Shown: positions 1 through 7,954 of the stretch, piece after piece
How the letters are laid out: every line of letters starts with the position of its first letter
Numbering within the stretch: position 1 is the stretch's first letter
DNA from: Treponema saccharophilum DSM 2985
Lineage (GTDB): Bacteria > Spirochaetota > Spirochaetia > Treponematales > Treponemataceae
Assembly (NCBI RefSeq): GCF_000255555.1
Contig: NZ_AGRW01000055.1
Span: forward strand, 62,001 to 126,000
Direction: 5' to 3'
DNA length: 64,000 bases
Position numbers and translations under genes: made by a program
Notes under the pieces: model-generated
Database searches by the model: none
What the model saw: only the letters and a program-made list of their open reading frames with translations
Told to the model about the DNA's origin: nothing

Positions 1-186
1 CTGGTAGGGGGAATCGCCGTATCCCGTTGGGCATATCGGCAGAAGCTGCCAGTATGATTGTCCCGCCACGCTCAGTTTGTCTATGAAAGAAAAAGCGTGC
101 TTTCCGAGAGTGCCGATTCCTGTGTTTCCCGGCAACGACGAAATGTGCATGAGCACGCCCGAAGACCTTTTGTTCTGATGTACCAT
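1..186 (-). CDS. malQ: 4-alpha-glucanotransferase (MalQ), N-terminal part, cut by window edge
   Basis: Amylomaltase, which transfers alpha-1,4-glucan segments between maltodextrins in the cytoplasm. Only the first 62 codons are present and the reading frame is open to base 1. The translation contains RSSGVLMHISSLPG near residue 7 and YWQLLPICPTGYGDSPYQ at residues 45-62, which matches the family signature of glycoside hydrolase family 77 (Trp-Gln, Pro-Thr-Gly-Tyr-Gly, Ser-Pro-Tyr-Gln). The start is ATG at 184-186, preceded by an AAAAGGA ribosome binding site. It lies downstream of the LacI-type regulator on the same strand, 277 bases away, so it is probably the last visible gene of the sugar operon and points to maltodextrin as the substrate. 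The identity is clear despite truncation. Confidence 0.9.
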   Translation of the reverse strand, partial: MVHQNKRSSGVLMHISSLPGNTGIGTLGKHAFSFIDKLSVAGQSYWQLLPICPTGYGDSPYQ

Positions 187-463
187 TTTGTTTAAGTCCT
201 TTTGCCCGAAAAACGTCTTGTTCAGTCATCGGTCGCGCGTTTTCCGGCTTTCGGTGCCGAAAGAGTGCGAAAGGCTTGCCCCTGATTTTATGGACAAGCC
301 GTTTTTCTTGCGTTGATTTTGGGCATCCCCGAATGATTTCGGAGAAAACCGTTGCGCCAGTACGGCGCGAATGAAAATTGGCTCAAAATCCGGATTTTCA
401 AGAGTCCAGCCGGATTTCCTTTGTCGCGCGGCTCCTTCCTTAACGCGAGTGAAAAATGCCCTG

Positions 464-1483
464 CTAGAGGGCCGGCCGTATGTCCTTCACGCTCTCGCCT
501 TCTATGAATTCGAACGGAAGGAGCGTGTGCACGCTCGGTTTCTGCTGTTCGATGCTTTCAAGAAGCGCGTTGAGACCTTCCTCCACGAGCATTTCCCTTT
601 TCTGCCTGATTGTGGCAAGGCGCGGGCAGCAGAATTCCGCGAGCGGTATCCCGTCAAAACCGATGATTGATATGTCGCCCGGAACGGAAAGCCCCATGTC
701 CGCGAGGCTTCTCATCGCTCCGATTGCCATGACGTCGGACATCGTAAAAATCGCCGTTATCCCGCGCGCGCTTTTCATCAGCGTCCTTGCGGCGCTCGCG
801 CCTCCTTCAAGCGAGTATTTTGAGTGGACGAAATGCGTTTCCTTGTTGAACGCAAGCCCGTGCCGCCTCATCGCGCAAAGAAAGCTTGCCAATCGCCGCC
901 GTGAAAGCTCGGAGCTTTCAAGCTCGCCGCCAATCACGCCGATGTTCGTGTGGCCGTTTTTGATAAGAAATTCCGCGGCTTCCTCGGCGCCCCTTGCGTC
1001 GTCAGTGCTGACGCTCGAAAGGTTCCTGTTCACCACGGAATGCGCCTGATTCGATATGATTACGCACGGAACCTGAACTTTTGCGAAGTCATCCTTGTAA
1101 ACGTCGGGGCTTCCGCCGAGGAAAATCATGCCGAGCGGTTTCTGCTCGTAGAAAATCCTGCATGCGCGTTTCGCCTCGTTGTCGTATTCGTCAAGGACGA
1201 CGACGTTCGCCGTATACGGAAGGGTTTCGAACCTGCCTTGTATCGTTTCGAGAAGGGAGTTGAGCAGGATGCTTGACGTTCCCTTTACGAAGATGAATAT
1301 CGTGTGCCTGTCCTGCTCCTTGAGCAATTTCGCGTTCTGGTTCAGCACGAATCCGTATTTGTCGATTATCGACTGAACCTTTTCCCGCGTGGAAGGCCGC
1401 ACGCCCGGCTGTCCGTTCAGCACGCGCGAGACTGTTCCCAACCCCACGTTGCATTCCCTAGCGATGTCCCGTATCGTCATCAT
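464..1483 (-). CDS. LacI-family transcriptional regulator
   Basis: A 339-residue sugar-responsive DNA-binding regulator. Residues 3-50 form the LacI helix-turn-helix (TIRDIARECNVGLGTVSRVL) with the hinge-like segment after it, and the rest is the periplasmic-binding-protein-like effector domain, ending in the usual IIGFDGIPLAEFCCPRLATI region. It follows the MalG-type permease with almost no gap on the same strand, so it is co-transcribed with the transporter. The palindrome at 4546-4559 in the leader of the operon is its most likely operator, which would make the operon autoregulated. The effector is probably a maltodextrin or related sugar, inferred only from neighbouring malQ. Confidence 0.9.
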   Translation of the reverse strand: MMTIRDIARECNVGLGTVSRVLNGQPGVRPSTREKVQSIIDKYGFVLNQNAKLLKEQDRHTIFIFVKGTSSILLNSLLETIQGRFETLPYTANVVVLDEYDNEAKRACRIFYEQKPLGMIFLGGSPDVYKDDFAKVQVPCVIISNQAHSVVNRNLSSVSTDDARGAEEAAEFLIKNGHTNIGVIGGELESSELSRRRLASFLCAMRRHGLAFNKETHFVHSKYSLEGGASAARTLMKSARGITAIFTMSDVMAIGAMRSLADMGLSVPGDISIIGFDGIPLAEFCCPRLATIRQKREMLVEEGLNALLESIEQQKPSVHTLLPFEFIEGESVKDIRPAL

Positions 1484-1484
1484 G

Positions 1485-2330
1485 TCATCCTTTTACAGCA
1501 CCCGATATTACGCCGCTGATGATGTATTTTTGCGCTGCCAGATAGAAGACGATTATCGGAATGATTGCGAGCACGAGCATCGCCATGAATCCGCCGTAAT
1601 CAGTTGCGCCGTAAGCGCCCTGCATCGCAATCTGGATCGCGACCGGAACGGTTTTGTTGTCCGTCCCGAGCACGAGATATGGCAGCAGATAGTCGTTCCA
1701 AATCCACATGGAGTTCAAAATCGCCACCGTTATCGTCGTGGGCTTGAGCACCGGGAAAACCACAAGAAAGAACGTCTGCAGCGGATTGCATCCGTCTATT
1801 TCCGCGGCTTCCTCGATGTCCAGCGGAACTGATTTTATGAATCCCGCGAACATGAATACCGAAAGCCCTGCTCCGAATCCGAGGTAGACGAAGTTCACGC
1901 CTATTACGTTGTCGAAGTTCAGTATGTTGACGAGGTAGGTCATCGTGTACATGACCATTTGGAACGGGACAATCATGCTGAAAGCGAAGAGGTAATACAA
2001 GCCCGCCGTAAATTTGTTTCTCACGCGCACGATGAACCATGACGTCATCGACGTGCAGATTATGATGAGCACGACCGAAACGACCGTTATGAACGCCGAG
2101 CGCATGAACGCCGCGAAGAATCCCGATGTTGAAAGGCCCGCGATGTAGTTCGAGAATCCCGCGAACATCTCCCCGCTCGGAATTGCGAACGGTTCGCTCG
2201 AGATGAAAAGCTTCGACTTGAACGAGTTGACTACGACAAGCGCAATCGGAATAAGGAATATGACGGCGAGAATGCTCAAAAGCTGGAAAAGCAGAATCTG
2301 CGTCGTGCATTTTTTCCATTTTCTGTTCAT
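1485..2330 (-). CDS. Sugar ABC transporter permease, MalG type
   Basis: Inner-membrane permease of 281 residues, with about six hydrophobic segments and the EAA loop (EEAAEIDGCNPLQTFFLVVF) near residue 190 that docks on the ATPase. It starts by overlapping the stop of the upstream MalF-type gene by 4 bases (2327-2330), a sign of translational coupling. The Carbohydrate Uptake Transporter-1 pattern (binding protein, MalF, MalG) is complete except for the ATPase, which is not in this window. Such systems often share a housekeeping MsmX/UgpC-like ATPase encoded elsewhere. The substrate is not determined by sequence; malQ downstream suggests malto-oligosaccharides. Confidence 0.92.
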   Translation of the reverse strand: MNRKWKKCTTQILLFQLLSILAVIFLIPIALVVVNSFKSKLFISSEPFAIPSGEMFAGFSNYIAGLSTSGFFAAFMRSAFITVVSVVLIIICTSMTSWFIVRVRNKFTAGLYYLFAFSMIVPFQMVMYTMTYLVNILNFDNVIGVNFVYLGFGAGLSVFMFAGFIKSVPLDIEEAAEIDGCNPLQTFFLVVFPVLKPTTITVAILNSMWIWNDYLLPYLVLGTDNKTVPVAIQIAMQGAYGATDYGGFMAMLVLAIIPIIVFYLAAQKYIISGVISGAVKG

Positions 2331-3172
2331 TGTTCAATCTCCTTTCTGCTCGTCAGTTTGAGTTGCAGGAATGCGAGCAGCGCGACAATCAGGAAGAAGA
2401 TTACTGCCTTCGCCTGTCCGACTCCCTGCCAGCCGGTGCGCCCGTAGAATGTGTTGTAGATGTTCAGGGCGAGCATCTCCGTCGTGTTCTCCGGCGCGCC
2501 TGCCGTGAGAGCAAGGTTCTGGTCGAACATCTTGAACGTGTTTGCAAGCGTCAGGAACGTGCAGATTGTCACCGACGGCATGACTATCGGGAGCTTTACG
2601 TGGAACAACGTGTCCCATGCGGACGCTCCGTCGATTTCCGCCGCCTCAAGAAGCTCGTCGGGCACGTTCTGAAGACCCGCGATGTAGATTACCATCATGT
2701 ATCCGACAAGCTGCCAGTTTGTGAGAATCACAAGACCCCAGAATCCGTATTCCGTCTTGAACGTTATGTCGACATTGAAGACGGAAAGGACTCCGTTAAT
2801 CATCAGGTTCCAGATGTATCCGAGGACGATTCCGCCGATGAGGTTCGGGAGGAAGAACACCGAGCGGAAGAATGTCGTCCCGCGAATTTTTTTCGTCAGA
2901 AGAATCGCGAACGAAAATGCGATGACGTTCACCGTCACCATCGAGACGACGGTGAACAAAGATGTGAAACCAAGCGCGTGCACGAATTCCGAGTCGAAAG
3001 TGAACGCCTTGATGTAGTTGCCCAATCCGACCCACTTGGCGTTCGTGACGGTGGTGAACTTCGTGAATGAGAGACCGATTCCCATGAGAAACGGCGCGAC
3101 GAAGAACAGCGTGAACGCCAGCAACGTCGGCAGAACGAAGACCGGAAAGTAGCGTGCGATTGATTTCCTCAT
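2327..3172 (-). CDS. Sugar ABC transporter permease, MalF type
   Basis: Inner-membrane permease of 281 residues with an N-terminal hydrophobic helix (VLPTLLAFTLFFVAPFLMG) and an EAA loop, LEAAEIDGASAWDTLFHVKL, around residue 180. It pairs with the MalG-type permease to form the translocation channel. It begins 21 bases after the binding-protein gene and its end overlaps the next permease. The family assignment is firm; the substrate is inferred from the operon only. Confidence 0.92.
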   Translation of the reverse strand: MRKSIARYFPVFVLPTLLAFTLFFVAPFLMGIGLSFTKFTTVTNAKWVGLGNYIKAFTFDSEFVHALGFTSLFTVVSMVTVNVIAFSFAILLTKKIRGTTFFRSVFFLPNLIGGIVLGYIWNLMINGVLSVFNVDITFKTEYGFWGLVILTNWQLVGYMMVIYIAGLQNVPDELLEAAEIDGASAWDTLFHVKLPIVMPSVTICTFLTLANTFKMFDQNLALTAGAPENTTEMLALNIYNTFYGRTGWQGVGQAKAVIFFLIVALLAFLQLKLTSRKEIEQ

Positions 3173-3193
3173 TAATTCGCCCCTTTTGTTTTG

Positions 3194-4531
3194 TTATTCA
3201 GCGGAGTCGCTTTCCTTTGCCCAGCTGTCCACGACATCTTTGGCAACTGCGCTCCATTCTTTTGTGCCCTGCGCGTATTTGAGAAGCGAAGAGCCGAAAT
3301 CGTTCTTGAACTTCTGCGACGGGAAGAGCGTGAAGTTCCACGGCACGGATTCGATTCCAGCCCTCTGCGTCCATCTCGTGACCTCGCGCGCGAGCGGGTC
3401 GTTGGGGCGCTCTGATTCATCGAACGTGTCGAACGGAGCGATGAAGTGGAATTTGTTCGTGACGTAATCCTTTCCGATGTCGCTTGAGAACAACCAGTAG
3501 ACGAAATCGATTGCGGCTTTGCGCTCCGCTTCCGTTGCCTGGCTGTTCACAGAGAAGAAGTTCTCAGTTCCGACGCACAGACCCTGCGACTGCTCGCCTG
3601 CCGCGCCCGTGTAAATCGGGAGGTAGCGGACGTTCTCCGCCTTGACTTTGTTTCCTGCGACGTCTGCAATCTGTCCCCACGCCCAGTTTCCGTTCTGAAC
3701 CATAGCGCAGTCCTCAAGCGCGAATTCTGACATCGAGTCGACGACCGTCTTAGTTCCGACAGTCTCGCGCGCTACCGTAGAGTTGTTGAGGTAGAGGTCG
3801 AAGATGTTCCTGAAGTTGTCGCCGAACTCGAATTTGATGCGCTTTGTCGCGTCGGAAGCGAGGTCGACGTTGTTCGCCTTGAATTCATAGTAGACGGGGA
3901 GGTTCGCCAAGTGCGTCTGCCATCTCCAGTCTTCTCCAGCTTTGAGCGAAGTCGACGCGAAAACGCCCTTGATTCCGAGAACTTCCGCGTTCGCCTGCAT
4001 GTCCGTTACGAGCGCGCTGAGTTTTTCGAAATCGGTGATTTCATCCATGCTCGTGAACGGCGTGTTCTTCGCTTCGAGCGCGAAGTATTTGTCCGTTATC
4101 GCCTTGTTGTAGATGATTCCGTATCCTTCGATTGCGTACGGGATTCCGTAAACGCCGTCGCCAGACGTCACCGCAAGCGATTTGTCGCTCAAATGCTGGT
4201 AGAGAGCCGTGTCCTTGAGGTCGGCGCAGTAATCCTTCCAGCGTGCGTAGCCTTTCGGTCCGTTTATCTGGAAAAGGGTCGGTGCCTTTTTTGTCGCCAT
4301 CTTTGACATGAGCGTCGATTCGTAGGAGTTGTTCGCGGCAGTCTCGACGATAACCTTCGTTCCCGTCAGCTTCTCATACTCTTCGGCAAGCTGCTTGTAC
4401 TGCTCCGTAACTTCCGGCTTGAAGTTCAGGTAGCGGACCGTCGGCGCCTCTTCTTTTTTGCATGAAGCGAGGATTCCTCCGGCGAGAGCTATTCCAGCCG
4501 CTGCCGCAACAATTGCGTTCAGTCTTTTCAT
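3194..4531 (-). CDS. Sugar ABC transporter substrate-binding lipoprotein
   Basis: Extracytoplasmic solute-binding protein, 445 residues, family 1 type. The N-terminus is a lipoprotein signal: charged MKRLN, a hydrophobic stretch, then the lipobox LASC with Cys at about residue 24, so it is anchored as a lipoprotein. The rest carries the two-lobe binding-protein pattern with NGNWAWGQIADVAG and a C-terminal Trp-rich segment. It is the first gene of the operon, with AGGAG 8 bases before the ATG at 4529-4531, and is driven by the promoter and palindromic operator just upstream. High expression relative to the permeases would be usual. The ligand is not visible from sequence. Confidence 0.92.
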   Translation of the reverse strand: MKRLNAIVAAAAGIALAGGILASCKKEEAPTVRYLNFKPEVTEQYKQLAEEYEKLTGTKVIVETAANNSYESTLMSKMATKKAPTLFQINGPKGYARWKDYCADLKDTALYQHLSDKSLAVTSGDGVYGIPYAIEGYGIIYNKAITDKYFALEAKNTPFTSMDEITDFEKLSALVTDMQANAEVLGIKGVFASTSLKAGEDWRWQTHLANLPVYYEFKANNVDLASDATKRIKFEFGDNFRNIFDLYLNNSTVARETVGTKTVVDSMSEFALEDCAMVQNGNWAWGQIADVAGNKVKAENVRYLPIYTGAAGEQSQGLCVGTENFFSVNSQATEAERKAAIDFVYWLFSSDIGKDYVTNKFHFIAPFDTFDESERPNDPLAREVTRWTQRAGIESVPWNFTLFPSQKFKNDFGSSLLKYAQGTKEWSAVAKDVVDSWAKESDSAE

Positions 4532-4545
4532 AGATTTCTCCTTTT

Positions 4546-4559
4546 TGGAAACGTTTCCA
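4546..4559. promoter_or_regulatory. LacI-family operator in the leader of the sugar operon
   Basis: A perfect 14-base palindrome, TGGAAACGTTTCCA, with the central CG typical of LacI/GalR-family operators. It sits about 9-22 bases downstream of the predicted transcription start and just before the ribosome binding site of the binding-protein gene. A bound repressor would block elongation or initiation. The operon encodes its own LacI-type regulator, the natural candidate to bind here. Confidence 0.8.
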
Positions 4560-4574
4560 TTTTTGATTTCCTCA

Positions 4575-4604
4575 AGTATAAGACCAGCTTTCTGAAACTG
4601 TCAA
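4575..4604 (-). promoter_or_regulatory. Promoter of the sugar operon
   Basis: On the minus strand a consensus -35 TTGACA (4599-4604) is followed by an 18-base spacer and TATACT (4575-4580). Transcription would start near 4568. It is the best sigma-70-type promoter in this part of the window and lies directly upstream of the operator palindrome. Confidence 0.8.
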
Positions 4605-4825
4605 ATCATTTTTTTGTAAATTTTCGATTTTTTTTTCGACGCTGAAAAGCAGCCTCGTTTTCGGTAGAATGGGCGTGTTCGGTACCTTCGTCGTCGCTCT
4701 GCCGCTCGTTCGGAATCGTTTTTCGGGGTGCCGTTCTAATCATCAGGCGATTGCCCGTCCTGAAACTTTTTCAGGCGAAATCCGGCAGCGGAAAATATTT
4801 ACCGGAATCAATGTATGGAGGAGAA

Positions 4826-5656
4826 ATGGAAAAATTCGACGTTAAGCTCGTTGCCCTCGACTTGGACGACACGCTTCTTGACAGGAACGCGCTGATTAGC
4901 GATGAGAATGTCGCCGCGCTGCGTGAATGCGCCCGCCGCGGGATATACGTTGTTCTTTGTTCGGGGCGGCTTGAGGCTGGAATCGTCCCGTTCGTAAGGC
5001 GCCTCGAAATTGCGGGGACGGAAGCCGGCAGGTACGTCATAGCGATTAACGGATGCAGCGTTTTCGACATGCACGAGCGCACGCAGATTCAGTGCCACAA
5101 AGTTCCCGGCGATGTTCTTCTTCGCGCTGACGAGATGGCGCGTTCAGCCGGTCTTGAGACGCAGGTGTATTCGACCGACACAATCTATTACGGTAAGCTC
5201 ACCCCGTGGATAAAGATGGACATCGACCTCTGCAAAGTCCGCGGCGTCCAGGTGCCCGATTATCGTTCCCTGCTTGCTGCCGGCTCCCCGAAAATGCTCA
5301 TTCCTTGCAATCCGGAAACGCCCGAGGTCGCGCACGAGCTTATGATAAAAATGCGGGAGGAATTCGGCGAACGGGCGGTCGTTTTTACGAGCAAACCGTA
5401 CTTTCTTGAAGTCCTTCCCCCCGGCTGCGGAAAAGGCGAGTCCGTTGAATGGCTCTGCAACCGCCTCGGGTTCGGAATCGAAAAAGCGATGGGCTTCGGC
5501 GACGCGCTCAACGACGAGTCGATGCTCAGAAAATGCGGTTACGGCGTCGCGATGAAAAACGCCAGCGACTACATAAAATCCGTCGCAAAATACGTCACCG
5601 ACTTCGACAACAACGAAAGCGGCGTCGGCCGTTTCATCACGGAGCACGTGCTCTAA
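4826..5656 (+). CDS. Cof-type HAD-IIB sugar/nucleotide phosphatase
   Basis: Cytoplasmic haloacid-dehalogenase-type phosphatase, 276 residues. Motif I (LVALDLDDTLL, nucleophile Asp and acid/base Asp) is at residues 8-18, motif II is LCSGR near residue 48, and the C-terminal motif IV is MGFGDALNDESML, with the Cof-type cap between II and III. I chose the ATG at 4826 because a strong GGAGGAG site lies right before it; an upstream in-frame ATG at 4751 would add 25 residues without such a site. It is divergent from the sugar operon. The natural substrate is not predictable; relatives hydrolyse sugar phosphates, pyridoxal phosphate or flavin phosphates. Confidence 0.88.
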   Translation: MEKFDVKLVALDLDDTLLDRNALISDENVAALRECARRGIYVVLCSGRLEAGIVPFVRRLEIAGTEAGRYVIAINGCSVFDMHERTQIQCHKVPGDVLLRADEMARSAGLETQVYSTDTIYYGKLTPWIKMDIDLCKVRGVQVPDYRSLLAAGSPKMLIPCNPETPEVAHELMIKMREEFGERAVVFTSKPYFLEVLPPGCGKGESVEWLCNRLGFGIEKAMGFGDALNDESMLRKCGYGVAMKNASDYIKSVAKYVTDFDNNESGVGRFITEHVL

Positions 5657-5684
5657 ACGCGCGTTATCCACCGCCCATCGGAAC

Positions 5685-6500
5685 GCGCCCCGCGTTCCGG
5701 TGAACGCTTGCTCCGACCAATCCAAACTGAGAACGATATGAAGCCTCAATCAAGCGCGGGTAGGAACGCCCCGCGTTCCGGTGAACGCTTGCTCCGACCA
5801 ATCCGAACTAAGAACGAACTGAAGCCTCAATCAAGCGCAGGTAGGAACGCCCCGCGTTCCGGTGAACGCTTGCTCCGACCAATCCAAACTGAGAACGAGA
5901 TGAAGCCTCAATCAAGCGCAGGTAGGAACGCGTCCCCGCGTTCCGGTGAACGCTTGCTCCGACCAATCCAAACTGAGAACGAACTGAAGACCAAGCAAGC
6001 GCGGGTAGGAACGCGTCCCCGCGTTCCGGTGAACGCTTGCTCCGACCAATCCAAACTGAGAACGAGATGAAGACCAAGCAAGCGCGGGTAGGAACGCGTC
6101 CCCGCGTTCCGGTGAACGCTTGCTCCGACCAATCCGAACTAAGAACGAACTGAAGCCCCAAGCAAGCGCAGGTAGGAACGCCCCGCGTTCCGGTGAACGC
6201 TTGCTCCGGGAAAACCGAACTGAGAACGAAATGAAGCCTCAATCAAGCGCAGGTAGGAACGCGTCCCCGCGTTCCGGTGAACGCTTGCTCCGAGAAAACC
6301 GAACTGAGAACGAGATGAAGACCAAGCAAGCGCAGGTAGGAACGCCCCTGCGTTCCGGTGAACGCTTGCTCCGAGAAAGCCGAACTGAGAACGAACTGAA
6401 GACCAAGCAAGCGCGGGTAGGAACGCGTCCCCGCGTTCCGGTGAACGCTTGCTCCGAGAAAAACGAACTGAGAACGAAATGAAGACCAAGCAAGCGCAGG
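5685..6500. repeat. Array of ten 80-85 bp palindromic tandem repeats
   Basis: Ten direct units whose shared motif TGAACGCTTGCTCC starts at 5701, 5782, 5863, 5947, 6030, 6113, 6194, 6279, 6359 and 6442. Each unit holds nested inverted repeats. GGAACGC pairs with GCGTTCC across the unit junction, GCGTTC pairs with GAACGC (a competing hairpin), and CGCTTGCT pairs with AGCAAGCG about 35 bases further on. The units are 80-85 bases long and vary in a few positions, and there are no unique spacers. Reading frames through the array are open by chance and repetitive, so I do not call genes in it. Related copies occur at 14.7 kb (inverted) and 46.1 kb. Confidence 0.95.
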
Positions 6501-6505
6501 CACGC

Positions 6506-6511
6506 TATACT
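6506..6511 (+). promoter_or_regulatory. -10 element placing the trkA transcript start at its ATG
   Basis: TATACT ends 6 bases before the trkA start codon, so transcription would begin at or next to the ATG and leave no room for a ribosome binding site; none is present. No convincing -35 is visible. The element is at the downstream edge of the repeat array. The same geometry recurs at trkH, a radical-SAM gene, ettA, argA and queH. Confidence 0.55.
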
Positions 6512-6517
6512 TTCAGC

Positions 6518-7933
6518 ATGAAAATCGTGATTATCGGTGCTGGTTTTACGGGGATTGAGCTTGCGAAAAGGCTTGTGAACGGAAAGAACGATGTCGTTCT
6601 GATTGACAACGACAAGGATGCGGTGCTTTATGCGGAGAACAGGCTCGACTGCGGGGCGATTCTTGCGGACGGGAACAATCTTTCGACGCTTGAGGACGCG
6701 GGAATAGCGAATGCCGACGCGCTTGTATGCGTTACGAGCAATGATGAGGTCAACATGATAACGTGCTCGCTCGTCGATTCCGTCTACCCCGACGTGCTGA
6801 AAATCGCGCGCGTCCGGAACTACGCCTATTACGCGAACACTGCCGAGGCGACGATGAAGCATTCCTCCGACGCGAGGAAGCACCGCCCGCTGTACGGAAT
6901 CGATTTTATGGTCAATCCCGATTTCGAGGCGGCGCAGGCAATCGTGAATTCAATAGAAAAGAATTCGATAACCGATTCGCTTCAGTTCGACAATTCGCCG
7001 TATGAAATCGTCAGGATAAGCGTCGAGGCGGGAAGCCGGTTCGACGGGAACGCGCTCAAGGATTTGTGGCGGCTGACGGACAAGCGGATTCTCGTCTCGT
7101 ATATCGAGCGCGACGGCGTGACCTCTCTTCCGTATGGCGAAACTATCGTTCGTTCGGGCGACGTGCTCGGGATTCTTCTTGAGCATAAATTCTTAGGCGA
7201 GCTTCTGACTCTGTGCGGGTCAAAACTCAAGAACATCCAGAAAATAGCGCTCGTCGGCGCGGGGAAAATCGGCACGATTGTCGCGGAAAAACTCGGGGAA
7301 AAGAGAAGGGCGGAATCGAAATTCTTTCGCCGCCGCGGGGCAAATTTCGTCATAATCGAAAACGATGCGGAGCGGGCCGCCGCCGCCGAGGAGAAATTCA
7401 ACAAAATTGCGAAGGTGTTCCGCGCCGATGTCACGGAGGAGGAATTCATCGAGGAGGAGCACCTCGGCGAATTCGACCTGCTGATTTGTTCGACGTCGAA
7501 TTACGAGATGAACATCGTCACGGCGGCCTACATCGAATCACTCGGCGTCGAGAATTCAATCGTCCTCGTCCCGTCCGACGCGTACGGCGGAATCGCGCAC
7601 CGGCTTGGAATCGAAGTCGCGGTTCCCGTCCGCGATACGGTCGTCGATTCGATAATGAGCCATCTGCGCGGCTCCTCCGTCACGGGAATCCATACGGTGA
7701 ACGGCGGTTTCCTTGAGATTGCCGAGGTGACGGTCGCCGAAGGTTCCGCCGTTGACGGAAAAATGCTCATGGAGATTTCCGACCCGGGGCGGTTCCTCAT
7801 CCTTATGGGCCACAAAAGCGGCGAGGAAGCGTATTCGATTCTCGGCGGAAAATCGGTCCTCAACGCGGGCGACAAAGTTGTCGTCATCGCGCCCAAAAAA
7901 GACAGCACCGCCGTCCTTGAGCGCTTCTCATAA
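6518..7933 (+). CDS. trkA: Trk potassium uptake regulatory subunit TrkA
   Basis: Cytoplasmic nucleotide-sensing subunit that gates the TrkH potassium channel, 471 residues. It has the duplicated RCK arrangement: Rossmann motif GAGFTGIELAKRL at residues 7-19 and a second, VGAGKIGTIVAEKL, near residue 242, each followed by a TrkA-C domain (ISVEAGSRFDGNALKDLWRL; VTVAEGSAVDGKMLMEI). The start at 6518 gives the canonical MKIVIIGAGFTG beginning; the frame stays open upstream only because it runs into the repeat array. There is no Shine-Dalgarno sequence. The partner gene trkH lies beyond ftsK on the same strand. Confidence 0.95.
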   Translation: MKIVIIGAGFTGIELAKRLVNGKNDVVLIDNDKDAVLYAENRLDCGAILADGNNLSTLEDAGIANADALVCVTSNDEVNMITCSLVDSVYPDVLKIARVRNYAYYANTAEATMKHSSDARKHRPLYGIDFMVNPDFEAAQAIVNSIEKNSITDSLQFDNSPYEIVRISVEAGSRFDGNALKDLWRLTDKRILVSYIERDGVTSLPYGETIVRSGDVLGILLEHKFLGELLTLCGSKLKNIQKIALVGAGKIGTIVAEKLGEKRRAESKFFRRRGANFVIIENDAERAAAAEEKFNKIAKVFRADVTEEEFIEEEHLGEFDLLICSTSNYEMNIVTAAYIESLGVENSIVLVPSDAYGGIAHRLGIEVAVPVRDTVVDSIMSHLRGSSVTGIHTVNGGFLEIAEVTVAEGSAVDGKMLMEISDPGRFLILMGHKSGEEAYSILGGKSVLNAGDKVVVIAPKKDSTAVLERFS

Positions 7934-7954
7934 TCGTTTGGCAGTGCCAGACAA

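Noticed and set aside
248-300. Two hairpins between LacI gene and malQ
   Set aside because: CTTTCGG-CCGAAAG and GGCTTG-CAAGCC lack a proper T-run on the operon strand; not strong enough to call a terminator.
5685-6500. CRISPR array
   Set aside because: Units are contiguous direct repeats of 80-85 bp without variable spacers, and there are no cas genes nearby.
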